Made by a program: the position numbers and the translations under genes. A stretch of 64,000 nucleotides of DNA. It comes from Mucilaginibacter sp. 44-25 (GTDB lineage Bacteria > Bacteroidota > Bacteroidia > Sphingobacteriales > Sphingobacteriaceae). Position 1 is the stretch's first letter. The number at the start of each line of letters is the position of its first letter. Of the stretch, positions 8,119 to 16,834 are shown piece after piece. Under the pieces are notes generated by a model that did no database searches, was not told the origin of the DNA, and saw only the letters and a list, made by a program, of their open reading frames with translations. The stretch is taken from contig MKTS01000003.1 of the NCBI GenBank assembly GCA_001898335.1, positions 558,001 to 622,000 of the forward strand. The letters run 5' to 3'.

Positions 8119-8688
8119 TTAACCTGCCAAGCAGTGGCGTTCTCTTATGGCCAGCTTCATTAATTTGTCTTTCAGAATAGTACGTGCGCGGTAAAGAGTT
8201 GTGCGTGATAATAGCTCTGTCATGCCAAGTTTGCTGCCTATCTCCTGGTGCGAATAACCTTCTATGGCGTACAGGTTAAACACAGAACGGTAAGTATCCG
8301 GTAGCTCCTGTACCATGGTCATCAGTTCATTGGTTTCCAGGCTGTTGCCGTTTTGGGTGGTGCTAACAGGAATATTCTGTTCAGCAAAATCATCTACCAA
8401 TATAGTGCTTTTAGCTTTGCGGTAACGTGAGATAGCGCTATGCACCATAATGCGGCATATCCAACCTTCTAAACTTCCCTCGCCGCGATAGTTGCCCATG
8501 TTTTTAAACATCTTGATAAAGCCCTCCTGCAAAATATCCTGCGCTTCATCTTTATCCTGCGCATAACGCATACACACGGCAAGCATTTTAGGGGCCAATA
8601 ACTTATATAATAGTTCCTGATGTTTGCGGTCGTTACGAAGGCAGCCTTCCCAAAGAGTTTGTATGCGGTTGTCAACTGAAGTTGTCAT
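8119..8688 (-). CDS. ECF-type RNA polymerase sigma factor
   Basis: About 189 residues from the ATG at 8688; an in-frame ATG eight codons upstream (8712) is equally possible. Sigma region 2 (DEAQDILQEGFIKMFKNMGNYRG then SLEGWICRIMVHSAISRYRK) and region 4 (YSHQEIGSKLGMTELLSRTTLYRARTILKDKL) are clear. ECF factors redirect RNA polymerase to stress or nutrient regulons. No FecR-like or other anti-sigma gene lies beside it, so its signal is unknown. The region-4 helix carries TELLSRTTL where relatives usually have a G-T-S-K/R-S turn. Confidence 0.88.
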   Translation of the reverse strand: MTTSVDNRIQTLWEGCLRNDRKHQELLYKLLAPKMLAVCMRYAQDKDEAQDILQEGFIKMFKNMGNYRGEGSLEGWICRIMVHSAISRYRKAKSTILVDDFAEQNIPVSTTQNGNSLETNELMTMVQELPDTYRSVFNLYAIEGYSHQEIGSKLGMTELLSRTTLYRARTILKDKLMKLAIRERHCLAG

Positions 8689-9002
8689 GGTGGTAATGTT
8701 TATTGATAGCACTTATGCCAAAATCCAACCTTTTTTATAAGTAATTGATAATTAATTGTTTAAATTATCAACTGATTTTAAAATCGTTCGCTATCGTACA
8801 GTTGTCGTCCGCTTGTAACACTAAATGTGTTATTGCGAGCGATAGCGCGGCAATCCTATTGCCTCACCCTGCTCTCTCCAAAGGAGAGGGTTTTAAAACC
8901 CGTTACTTTTAAGTCCTCTCCTTTGGAGAGGATTTAGGTGTGGCATTTTCCGCATAATGATGATAAACAGGGGTTAGTTTAAGTCCTCTCCTTTGGAGAG
9001 CG
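8689..9002. other. Intergenic region filled with dispersed repeats
   Basis: This gap of more than 300 bases has no coding signal. Positions 8832-8854 hold the conserved first half of the GTCAT-type element (ATTGCGAGCGATAGCGCGGCAAT). It runs into GCCTCACCC and three copies of CTCTCC-N3-GGAGAG (8874-8888, 8915-8931, 8985-9000); the last two share a longer exact flank, AAGTCCTCTCC. Confidence 0.6.
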
Positions 9003-9029
9003 TTGGGTAAGCCTTTTTCCTTATCTTTG
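9003..9029 (+). promoter_or_regulatory. Candidate promoter of the FAD-protein gene
   Basis: TATCTTTG at 9022-9029 fits TAnnTTTG exactly; TTG at 9003-9005 lies 16 bases upstream, slightly short of the usual 17-21. The predicted leader carries a small hairpin, CCGGG...CCCGG (9036-9053). Confidence 0.5.
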
Positions 9030-9060
9030 TATTATCCGGGATAAAAACCCGGCAACTATC

Positions 9061-10611
9061 ATGATAAAAGAAGCAGAAATTGTATGCCCGACCGGGCAGC
9101 AGGATGATGAGAATGTTTTAAAAACGCTTGCATCCGCAGCTGTAAATGTCCCCCAGAAACGTATCACCGGTGTTAAGGTAGTTAAGCGCTCCATTGATGC
9201 ACGTGGCCGCAGGGTGGTTTACCGTATGCAGGTACAGGTTTTTGTAGATGAGCCATTTAAAGTTGAGCATTACAATCACCAATATCAAAACGTTACTGAC
9301 GCCAGGAGGGTGATCATCGTAGGTGCTGGTCCGGCTGGATTGTTTGCTGCTTTGCAATGCATCGATAACGGACTAAGACCTATTGTTTTGGAGCGCGGCA
9401 AGGATGTTAAACAACGCCGCCGCGATCTGGCGAGTATCAATAAACAGGGCCTGGTTAACCCCGAATCGAACTATTGCTTTGGCGAGGGTGGTGCAGGCAC
9501 TTATTCCGATGGGAAACTTTACACCCGCTCAACCAAGCGCGGTGACGTGAAGGGTGTGCTGGAAACGTTTGTTGCCCATGGCGCTACCGAAGATATTTTG
9601 GTTGATGCCCGCCCGCATATAGGCACCAATAAGCTGCCGCAGATCATCACCGCTATGCGCGAAAGCATACAGAATGCCGGCGGCGAGGTGATATTTGATG
9701 CAAAGGTAACCTCGCTGGTTGTAGAGTTTGGGAAGATAAAAGGCGTGCAATTGGCCAACGGCGAAAAACTTTTGGCTGATGCCGTGATACTGGCAACGGG
9801 CCATTCGGCGCGTGATGTTTTCGAGATGCTACATCGTCAGGGTATCTTGATAGAAGCCAAGCCTTTTGCTCTGGGCGTGCGTATTGAGCATCCGCAGGAA
9901 ATTATCGACAGGGCGCAATACCACTGTGAGTTTCGTGGGCCTGATCTGCCACCATCGTATTATAGTTTGGTTGAACAAGTAGACGCCCGAGGGGTGTTCT
10001 CATTCTGCATGTGTCCGGGCGGTATTATTGCCCCTTGCGCTACGGACGTGGATGAGATAGTCGTGAATGGCTGGAGCCCGTCTAAACGGAACAACCCGTA
10101 CGCAAACAGCGGTACGGTGGTGCAGATCAACATGGAAGATATTAAAGGCGATATGAATGATCCGTTCCGCATGCTGAACTTTCAGCAGGAAGTGGAGCGC
10201 ATAGCCTTTAGTGCTGGCGGTGGTAACCTGGTTGCCCCGGCTCAGCGTATGGTGGACTACGTAGAAGGCCGACTTTCGCGCGACCTTCCCGATAACTCTT
10301 ACCTTCCCGGCTGCAAAAGCGTTGAGTTAAAAGAAGTTTTACCGGGTTGGATCGGCGAGCGATTACGAAAAGCCCTGCCTGCTTTTGGGCGCAAGATGAA
10401 AGGTTACTACACCAATGAAGCCATTTTGGTTGGGGTTGAATCGCGCACTTCATCTCCCGTAAAAATCCCGCGGGATAGGGAAACCTTTCAGCATCCGCAG
10501 GTAGCCGGTTTGTTCCCTTGTGGCGAAGGCGCGGGCTATGCAGGCGGTATAATTTCTGCAGCAATAGATGGCGTTAACTGCGCGGATGGCGCGGCAAAAT
10601 ATTTAGGCTAA
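9061..10611 (+). CDS. NAD(P)/FAD-dependent oxidoreductase (COG2509 type)
   Basis: A 516-residue flavoprotein. After an N-terminal alpha/beta extension of about 80 residues comes a Rossmann FAD-binding site, VIIVGAGPAG (residues 84-93), a second region with GEGGAGTYSDGKLYT, ILATGHSARDVF, and a C-terminal GEGAGYAGGIISAAIDG typical of the FAD-binding end. This matches the family of uncharacterised FAD-dependent dehydrogenases. The substrate is unknown. There is no signal peptide, so it is cytoplasmic. The helicase gene follows after 44 bases but seems to have its own promoter. Confidence 0.88.
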   Translation: MIKEAEIVCPTGQQDDENVLKTLASAAVNVPQKRITGVKVVKRSIDARGRRVVYRMQVQVFVDEPFKVEHYNHQYQNVTDARRVIIVGAGPAGLFAALQCIDNGLRPIVLERGKDVKQRRRDLASINKQGLVNPESNYCFGEGGAGTYSDGKLYTRSTKRGDVKGVLETFVAHGATEDILVDARPHIGTNKLPQIITAMRESIQNAGGEVIFDAKVTSLVVEFGKIKGVQLANGEKLLADAVILATGHSARDVFEMLHRQGILIEAKPFALGVRIEHPQEIIDRAQYHCEFRGPDLPPSYYSLVEQVDARGVFSFCMCPGGIIAPCATDVDEIVVNGWSPSKRNNPYANSGTVVQINMEDIKGDMNDPFRMLNFQQEVERIAFSAGGGNLVAPAQRMVDYVEGRLSRDLPDNSYLPGCKSVELKEVLPGWIGERLRKALPAFGRKMKGYYTNEAILVGVESRTSSPVKIPRDRETFQHPQVAGLFPCGEGAGYAGGIISAAIDGVNCADGAAKYLG

Positions 10612-10618
10612 TAAGCCA

Positions 10619-10648
10619 TTGAGGCAGCGTCGCTGCAACTTATATTTA
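10619..10648 (+). promoter_or_regulatory. Candidate promoter with internal palindrome, helicase gene
   Basis: TTG (10619-10621), 19 bases, then TATATTTA (10641-10648) resemble the Bacteroidota -33/-7 pair with the final G changed. GCAGCG-T-CGCTGC (10624-10636), a perfect palindrome, occupies the spacer and could be an operator. Confidence 0.35.
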
Positions 10649-10655
10649 CTAAACT

Positions 10656-13600
10656 ATGCAATCTCCACTCAATAAATATAACGAGAAGTTTAAGGCAGCG
10701 CTGGCGGGTTTAAACCCCGAACAGTTAGCCGCTGTAAATAAAATGGATGGCCCTGTGCTGGTGGTTGCCGGCCCGGGTACGGGTAAAACACAAATACTGG
10801 CGGCGCGTATAGGTAAGATACTGACCGATACGGATGCCCAGCCCAACGAAATATTGTGTTTAACTTATACCGACGCGGGTGCGGTTGCGATGCGCAAGCG
10901 CCTGTTTGAATTCATCGGGCCCGATGCCTATCGTATTAATATTTACACGTTCCACGCTTTTTGTAATGAGATCATCCAGGAGAACCTGGAATATTTCGGC
11001 AAGCTGAACCTGGAGGCCTTGTCCGATCTGGAATCGGCCATGCTGTTCCGCGAGTTAGTAGATGAATTTGGTAACGATCATTTATTGAAACGCTTTACCG
11101 GCGATATTTACTTTGATGCGCCGCGACTAAAAAAGCTGTTCTCTACCATGAAAACCGAGAACTGGTCGGAAGAGTTGGTGGTGAAAGCGGTACAGGATTA
11201 CCTGGCCGACTTGCCAAACCGCGATGAGTTTATTTACAAACGCGCCAATCCAAAAGCGGGCATAAAAATAGGTGATCCAAAACAGAAAGACATTGATAAG
11301 GTAACGGAAACCATGCAGAAACTGCTGGCGGCCGTTAGCGAGTACAAAAATTACGATGCCAAAATGAAAAGCCGCGGCCGCTATGATTATGACGACATGA
11401 TCATGTGGGTGCTTAAGGCTTTCCGTGAGAATGACGAGATCTTACGCCGCTACCAGGAGCGTTATCAGTATATATTGGTTGATGAGTTCCAGGATACCAG
11501 CGGTTCGCAGAACGAATTGCTCAGGTTCCTGCTCAATTATTGGGACACCCCCAACGTATTTGTAGTGGGCGATGACGACCAGTCCATCTTCAAGTTCCAG
11601 GGGGCAAACATGAAGAACATCCTGGATTTTGCAGGCGATTATGTGAATACGCTTTACACCGTTGTACTTAAACACAACTACCGCTCTAACCAACACATAT
11701 TAGATATTTCCCGCGCGCTCATCAATAATAACCGCGAGCGGTTGACCGCCCAGCTTAACCTGGATAAAAATTTACAGTCGTCTCACCCGCGTTTTAGCAG
11801 CGATGTGGTTGTGCCATCCATAAAAGAATACGAGAACCCCAACCAGGAATTGGTGGATGTAGCTATGCAGATAAAACGTTTGGTAGCGCAAGGCACGCCA
11901 CCGGGCGAGATAGCGGTGATCTACCGTAACCATAGCCAGGTGGACGACCTGCTTCACTTCCTGGAAACGCAAAACATCGCCGTAAATACCAAACGCAAAA
12001 TAGATGTATTGACCATGCCTTTCGGCGAGAAGATCATCAACATACTACGTTACCTGGCTATGGAACTGGATTCGCCTTACAGTGGTGATGAACTGTTGTT
12101 TGAGATATTGCATTACGACTTCTTCGACATACCGCCGATTGAAATAGCCAAGGCCAGCATCGCGGTATCAAAAGAAAACTTCGCTACGGCAAGTAACAAC
12201 CAGCCAAAAACTTCGCTTCGCCGCTATATCCATGAGATAAAAGTACCCGCACAAACCGATCTGTTCAGCAAGCCGGTAGGCACTAACATGAAGTTCCTGA
12301 TCAATGATATTGATGAGCTATTAACAGGTGCCGTAAGCGTAACGCTACAGCAGTTGTTCCAGTCGGTGATCTCTAAGATGGGTATCCTTAAATACATTAT
12401 GCAGCAGCAGGATAAGGGTACTTACATGCAGGTGCTCACCAGTTTCTTTGATTTTTTAAAGGACGAGAGCCGCAAGAACCCGGAGATCAAATTATCCGAC
12501 CTTATCAATACCATTGATCTGATGCGCAAGAACGGCATCCGTATGGAATTGAACAAGGTGATCTTCTCGGAGAACGGCATCAATTTCCTTACCGCACACG
12601 GTTCAAAAGGGTTAGAGTTTGAGCACGTATTCTTTATCGGTTGCGATAAAAAAACGTGGGATGCCAAAGGCCGCAACAGCGGTTTTAGTTACCCGGATAC
12701 GTTGACACAGGCCGCATCAGAAGATATTGCCTTAAAGGAAGAATCGCGGAGATTGTTTTATGTGGCGCTTACACGGGCCAAGCAATGCCTGAATGTGTCG
12801 TACGCCGCTAAAGATAAGAACGGGAAAGACCAGGAGCCATCGCAGTTTATTGGGGAGATATTGGCCGATACCCATTTGCAGGTGAGCTACCCTAAAGTGA
12901 GCAGTGATGATATGATAGAATTTATCGCTACGCAATTTAACGAGGCCGATAAGCCGGTTGTTGAACTGCTGGACAGGAATTATATCAATCAGCTCCTGCA
13001 AAATTATACGCTATCGGTAACGCATTTGAACAATTACCTGGATTGCCCGCTGAGGTTTTATTTCCAGTGTTTGATACGTGTGCCTTCGGGCAAAAGCCCT
13101 TCGGCTACTTTTGGGCAGGCGGTGCATTGGGCTTTAAACAAAGCATTCCGGCGGTTAAAAGATTTTGGTGATGAGTTTATGCCAACCGAGGAATTTATGA
13201 AAGAGTTTCGCTGGTATATGTACCGCAACCGCGATTCGTTCACAAAAGAAGACTTTAAACTACGCGTAGCATACGGCGAAAAAATATTGCCGCCTTACTA
13301 CGAACAGAATGTGCTCACCTGGAACAAGGTAACACGCACAGAGCATAGTATCAAAAATATAGAAGTACAGGGAGTACCGATAAAAGGTAACCTGGATAAG
13401 ATAGAATTCAACGGCAAGCAGGTAACCGTGGTTGATTACAAGACCGGCCGCGTGCGTAATGCCAAACCCAAACTGGAGCGCCCTATCAATGAGCAGCCCA
13501 ACGGCGGCGACTACTGGCGCCAGGCGGTGTTCTATAAGATACTGGTAGATAACGACCGAACCAATGATTGGGAAGTGGTGGATACCATTTTTGATTTTGT

Positions 13601-13829
13601 AGAACCCGAGAAGGACAATGAATATTACAAAGCCAAGGTGGTGATAACGCCGGAGGACATAGAGGAAGTAACCAGCCAGATCACTTCGACCTATCAAAAG
13701 ATCATGAACCATGAGTTCAGCACCGGCTGCGGCAAAAAAGAATGTGACTGGTGCCACTTTGTAAAAAGCAATTTTAAACAACCGGAGGGGTTATTAGAGA
13801 TAGCTGAAGGGGATGATGTAATTGAATAA
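10656..13829 (+). CDS. UvrD-type ATP-dependent helicase fused to PD-(D/E)XK nuclease
   Basis: A 1057-residue protein. The N-terminal two thirds is a superfamily 1A helicase: GPGTGKT (residues 39-45), LVDEFQDT, VGDDDQSIFKFQGA, LKHNYRSNQHIL, TAHGSKGLEFEHVFFIGC and RRLFYVALTRAKQCL. The C-terminal third is a RecB/AddB-like nuclease: YLDCPLRFYFQ, then GNLDKIEFNGKQVTVVDYKTG with the catalytic D and K. The cysteine of YLDCP plus CGKKECDWC near the C-terminus fit the four ligands of an AddB/Cas4-type iron-sulfur cluster. It probably processes DNA ends in repair. It combines helicase and nuclease in one chain and has no AddA/AddB partner beside it. Confidence 0.9.
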   Translation: MQSPLNKYNEKFKAALAGLNPEQLAAVNKMDGPVLVVAGPGTGKTQILAARIGKILTDTDAQPNEILCLTYTDAGAVAMRKRLFEFIGPDAYRINIYTFHAFCNEIIQENLEYFGKLNLEALSDLESAMLFRELVDEFGNDHLLKRFTGDIYFDAPRLKKLFSTMKTENWSEELVVKAVQDYLADLPNRDEFIYKRANPKAGIKIGDPKQKDIDKVTETMQKLLAAVSEYKNYDAKMKSRGRYDYDDMIMWVLKAFRENDEILRRYQERYQYILVDEFQDTSGSQNELLRFLLNYWDTPNVFVVGDDDQSIFKFQGANMKNILDFAGDYVNTLYTVVLKHNYRSNQHILDISRALINNNRERLTAQLNLDKNLQSSHPRFSSDVVVPSIKEYENPNQELVDVAMQIKRLVAQGTPPGEIAVIYRNHSQVDDLLHFLETQNIAVNTKRKIDVLTMPFGEKIINILRYLAMELDSPYSGDELLFEILHYDFFDIPPIEIAKASIAVSKENFATASNNQPKTSLRRYIHEIKVPAQTDLFSKPVGTNMKFLINDIDELLTGAVSVTLQQLFQSVISKMGILKYIMQQQDKGTYMQVLTSFFDFLKDESRKNPEIKLSDLINTIDLMRKNGIRMELNKVIFSENGINFLTAHGSKGLEFEHVFFIGCDKKTWDAKGRNSGFSYPDTLTQAASEDIALKEESRRLFYVALTRAKQCLNVSYAAKDKNGKDQEPSQFIGEILADTHLQVSYPKVSSDDMIEFIATQFNEADKPVVELLDRNYINQLLQNYTLSVTHLNNYLDCPLRFYFQCLIRVPSGKSPSATFGQAVHWALNKAFRRLKDFGDEFMPTEEFMKEFRWYMYRNRDSFTKEDFKLRVAYGEKILPPYYEQNVLTWNKVTRTEHSIKNIEVQGVPIKGNLDKIEFNGKQVTVVDYKTGRVRNAKPKLERPINEQPNGGDYWRQAVFYKILVDNDRTNDWEVVDTIFDFVEPEKDNEYYKAKVVITPEDIEEVTSQITSTYQKIMNHEFSTGCGKKECDWCHFVKSNFKQPEGLLEIAEGDDVIE

Positions 13830-13835
13830 TAGAAT

Positions 13836-13922
13836 TTGTCATTGCGAGCGATAGCGCGGCAATCTTACAAGCAGGTTAGTGCTTATTAGATTGCCACTTT
13901 GTTAAACTCCTCACAATGACAA
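13836..13922. repeat. GTCAT...ATGAC dispersed element, copy 1
   Basis: An 87-bp element bounded by TTGTCATTG and CAATGACAA. The left half contains ATTGC-GAGCGATAGCGCG-GCAAT; the right half begins ATTGCCAC. The 23-bp left hairpin is identical to the partial copy at 8832-8854. Confidence 0.7.
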
Positions 13923-14037
13923 GTATTGAAACCTTTTTTGAAACACTCTCGCTACCATTCGTCTAAAATTCATTGAACTTCTGCGCGCTTTATTAAGCAG
14001 TAATTATTTGTAACTTGCTCATACCAATTACCACTAA

Positions 14038-14949
14038 ATGAAAGCTTTTTTTACCGTGCTTGTGCTTGCATGCACCTCAATGGCAGCGTTTGCACAGCAG
14101 TCGCCAATACCTTTATATCCTAATGGTGTTCCCAATGCTAAGCCAACACCCGCCAATTACATTGAAAATACCAATGAAACCGCCTGGATCACCAAGGTAA
14201 GCGTACCCACGCTAACGCCTTATTGGCCTGCTAAAGGTACAGCGAATGGCACCGCTGTAGTGGTTTGCCCCGGTGGTGGTTATGCGGGCCTGGCATCGGC
14301 GCATGAGGGTATGGCTATCGCGCAGGCGTTTAACAAAATAGGGGTAACCGCCTTTGTGCTAAAATACCGCCTGCCCAACGATAGCATCATGACGAATAAG
14401 AGCATCGGCCCCTTGCAGGATGCGCAGCGTGCCATACAAATAGTAAGGCAAAACGCGGCCAGATGGAACATAAACCCTAACCGTATTGGCATCATCGGCT
14501 TTTCGGCTGGCGGGCACCTGGCCTCAACAGCGGGGACACACTTTGATAAACCGGTGATCGACAATAAAGATAACATCAGCGTTCGTCCCGATTTTATGAT
14601 GCTTATTTACCCGGTGATCACTTTCGGCGAAAAAACACACGCGGGTTCACGGGAGAATCTTATCGGTAAAAACCCATCGCAACAGCAGCTCGACCTTTAT
14701 TCTAACGAAAAGCAGGTAACCGCCGCTACGCCACCAACGTTTATGGTGCATGCCGAAGATGACGATGTGGTGCCGGTTGAAAATGCCTTAATGATGTACA
14801 ATGCCCTGTTGCAAAACAAAGTGCCTGCGGAAATGCACCTGTTCCCCAAAGGTGGCCACGGCTTTGGCTTAAATAACCCAAGAAGCAAGGCTAAATGGTT
14901 TGATTGGGCAAAAATCTGGATGGATGATAACGGCTGGCTGGTAAAGTAA
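14038..14949 (+). CDS. Secreted alpha/beta-hydrolase, esterase-like
   Basis: A 303-residue protein with a signal peptide (MKAFFTVLVLACTSMAAFAQ). The catalytic triad can be placed: serine in GFSAGG, aspartate in AEDDDVVPVENA and histidine in KGGHGFGL. The oxyanion region is VVCPGGGYAGLA. This pattern fits the BD-FAE/acetyl-xylan-esterase-like group often secreted by polysaccharide-degrading Bacteroidota, so removal of acetyl or feruloyl groups from plant glycans is plausible but not shown. It is a single gene between a dispersed repeat and a convergent gene. Confidence 0.85.
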   Translation: MKAFFTVLVLACTSMAAFAQQSPIPLYPNGVPNAKPTPANYIENTNETAWITKVSVPTLTPYWPAKGTANGTAVVVCPGGGYAGLASAHEGMAIAQAFNKIGVTAFVLKYRLPNDSIMTNKSIGPLQDAQRAIQIVRQNAARWNINPNRIGIIGFSAGGHLASTAGTHFDKPVIDNKDNISVRPDFMMLIYPVITFGEKTHAGSRENLIGKNPSQQQLDLYSNEKQVTAATPPTFMVHAEDDDVVPVENALMMYNALLQNKVPAEMHLFPKGGHGFGLNNPRSKAKWFDWAKIWMDDNGWLVK

Positions 14950-14995
14950 TAAAGGGGCGGGAGCTAAAGCATCAGAGGATTAATGTATAGCCCGG

Positions 14996-15868
14996 TTATT
15001 CGGCATCCGCCGAAGTAACGATGTTGAGTAACTCGTTCAACTCATCTACTTTGTCTGACGAGCCCAAGTGCTCATACGCACTGATAAGGTTACGGATTAC
15101 GCGTTTGATGATATCCGTATTGGAGCAGGGTTCGTAAAACTGCTTATCATATTGCAGGTTCAATTGTTTCAGGAACATATCCACATCACGGCGGCCAAAT
15201 ATCATCCCTTTATTAAAGGCATTTATGTAGAATAATATTCCACCATCAAATTCCGTTTCGCGACTTTCATCAAGGTAGGCTAATATGAAATGCTGGGGCA
15301 GGTTTACGCCATATACCGGTATATCCAGCTTTTGCGCGATAATGGAATAGATAATGGCCAGCGATATCTGGTTTCCCTTTTTAGTTTCCAGTACCTGGCT
15401 AATATAGCTGTTCTGCGGGTCGCGGTGATTGGTGGTATTGCCGCTAAATCCGTGTATGCTGTACAGGATATGGTTAACAAGCTTTATCTGCTCTACCGGG
15501 CTGCCCTCATTGTTCATCTGTATCCAAATGTCCCTTTTAATGGCTTCTATCTGGTTAATTACTTTTTGCTCATCCAGGTCGGGGTATTGGTAACGGTTAA
15601 TGATAAGAATACCCCTAAGCAGATCGAAAGAGCCGCCATGGTACCACAGTTCCAGGTCTTTTTTTAGCGTGGTAAATTGTATCTCGTGTACCAGGTTGGC
15701 AATACGCTCCTGTTGTATGGCGTCAAAAGCTTCTGTAAAAGCAGTTTCCAGATATTCTATCGCTTCTGTGCCGTATGAAAACAACTTTTCATGCACATGA
15801 TTGTATATCTCTGCATCAGGGTCGTCGAGAAGGCGGATAAGGGATTTTACTTCGGTAGGATCAATCAT
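14996..15868 (-). CDS. SirB1-like transglutaminase-fold protein
   Basis: A 290-residue cytoplasmic protein of the SirB1/Transglut_core2 type: the central block KGNQISLAIIYSIIAQKLDIPVYGVNLPQHFILAYLD is characteristic, with the histidine of PQHF in the place of the transglutaminase histidine. The catalytic cysteine expected before NQISLA is not obvious (TKKGNQIS), so it may not be an enzyme. Enterobacterial relatives carry a TPR tail and have no settled function. The N-terminal 100 residues are helical and HEAT-like. Confidence 0.8.
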   Translation of the reverse strand: MIDPTEVKSLIRLLDDPDAEIYNHVHEKLFSYGTEAIEYLETAFTEAFDAIQQERIANLVHEIQFTTLKKDLELWYHGGSFDLLRGILIINRYQYPDLDEQKVINQIEAIKRDIWIQMNNEGSPVEQIKLVNHILYSIHGFSGNTTNHRDPQNSYISQVLETKKGNQISLAIIYSIIAQKLDIPVYGVNLPQHFILAYLDESRETEFDGGILFYINAFNKGMIFGRRDVDMFLKQLNLQYDKQFYEPCSNTDIIKRVIRNLISAYEHLGSSDKVDELNELLNIVTSADAE

Positions 15869-15913
15869 ATCTCTCTATACTAAAATACTAAACCTTTTGA
15901 TATTTTTACAGCT

Positions 15914-16699
15914 ATGTTCAATATAACGTTTGCAAAGGATTTTCTGTTGCACCGCCTCACGTCAAAAAACCGTCATGGTTTGCATTCACCATTCATCTAT
16001 AAACTGGTTGATGAGGTGATCTACGATAAAACAGAAAAACCCGCTTACCATAAAATTGAACAGGAGCGTGATAAACTACTCATTAACGATAATTTTATAA
16101 CGGTTACTGATCTGGGCGCTGGCTCGCATGTGAACAATAACAAGCAAAAAAAGATAAGCGATATTACCCTTAACGCCCTTAAACCGCCAAGCCTGGCTAA
16201 GTTGCTATACCGCTTAACCGCTTCTGTTAAGCCTGATAATATTGTAGAGCTGGGTACCTGCCTGGGTATCACCACTCTTTATTTAAACGCCGCGGCGCCA
16301 AACGCTAAGATATACACGCTTGAAGGCTGCCCCCAAACGGCGGGCGTGGCTAAAAGCGTTTTTGAGGAAGCCGGTGTAAAGCAGATCAATGTGATCACCG
16401 GCAACTTTGACGATACCCTGCCGGGTGTATTGGATGATCACGAAAAACTGGATTTCGTTTATATCGACGGAAACCACCAATACGAAGCCACTGTACGCTA
16501 TTTTAACTGGTGCCTCCCCAAGGTACACGAAGACAGTATGCTTATTTTTGATGACATATACTGGAGCCCGGGTATGAAAAAGGCCTGGGCCGAGATCAAA
16601 GCCCATCCATCGGTAACCGCAACGGTAGACCTGTTCTGGATCGGACTGGTGTTTTTTAAGCCCGGGCAAGCTAAAGAACATTTCAAGATCAGGTTTTAA
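15914..16699 (+). CDS. Class I SAM-dependent methyltransferase
   Basis: A 261-residue Rossmann-fold methyltransferase. Motif I is IVELGTCLGITTLYL, the acidic ribose-binding end of strand 2 is IYTLEGCP, and the DFVYIDGNHQYEATVRYFNWCLPKVHEDSMLIFDDIYW stretch resembles the catechol O-methyltransferase-like family. The substrate is unknown. It is transcribed divergently from the SirB1-like gene with 45 bases between starts, and nothing links the two. Confidence 0.82.
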   Translation: MFNITFAKDFLLHRLTSKNRHGLHSPFIYKLVDEVIYDKTEKPAYHKIEQERDKLLINDNFITVTDLGAGSHVNNNKQKKISDITLNALKPPSLAKLLYRLTASVKPDNIVELGTCLGITTLYLNAAAPNAKIYTLEGCPQTAGVAKSVFEEAGVKQINVITGNFDDTLPGVLDDHEKLDFVYIDGNHQYEATVRYFNWCLPKVHEDSMLIFDDIYWSPGMKKAWAEIKAHPSVTATVDLFWIGLVFFKPGQAKEHFKIRF

Positions 16700-16834
16700 T
16701 AGCTCTCCAGGCACAATCATTTCCTAAAATGAGTTTTACGGGAGGCGTAAGCGGCATTTTTGGGGTTGTTTGCGACATGGGCTTGACGTGTGCGATTATC
16801 CCTGCTATATTGCATCTGAAAAATAGCAGTAACT

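Noticed and set aside
8821..9000. tRNA or small structured RNA in the sigma-FAD gap
   Set aside because: The hairpins are explained by dispersed palindromes; no cloverleaf or CCA-ending acceptor stem is seen.
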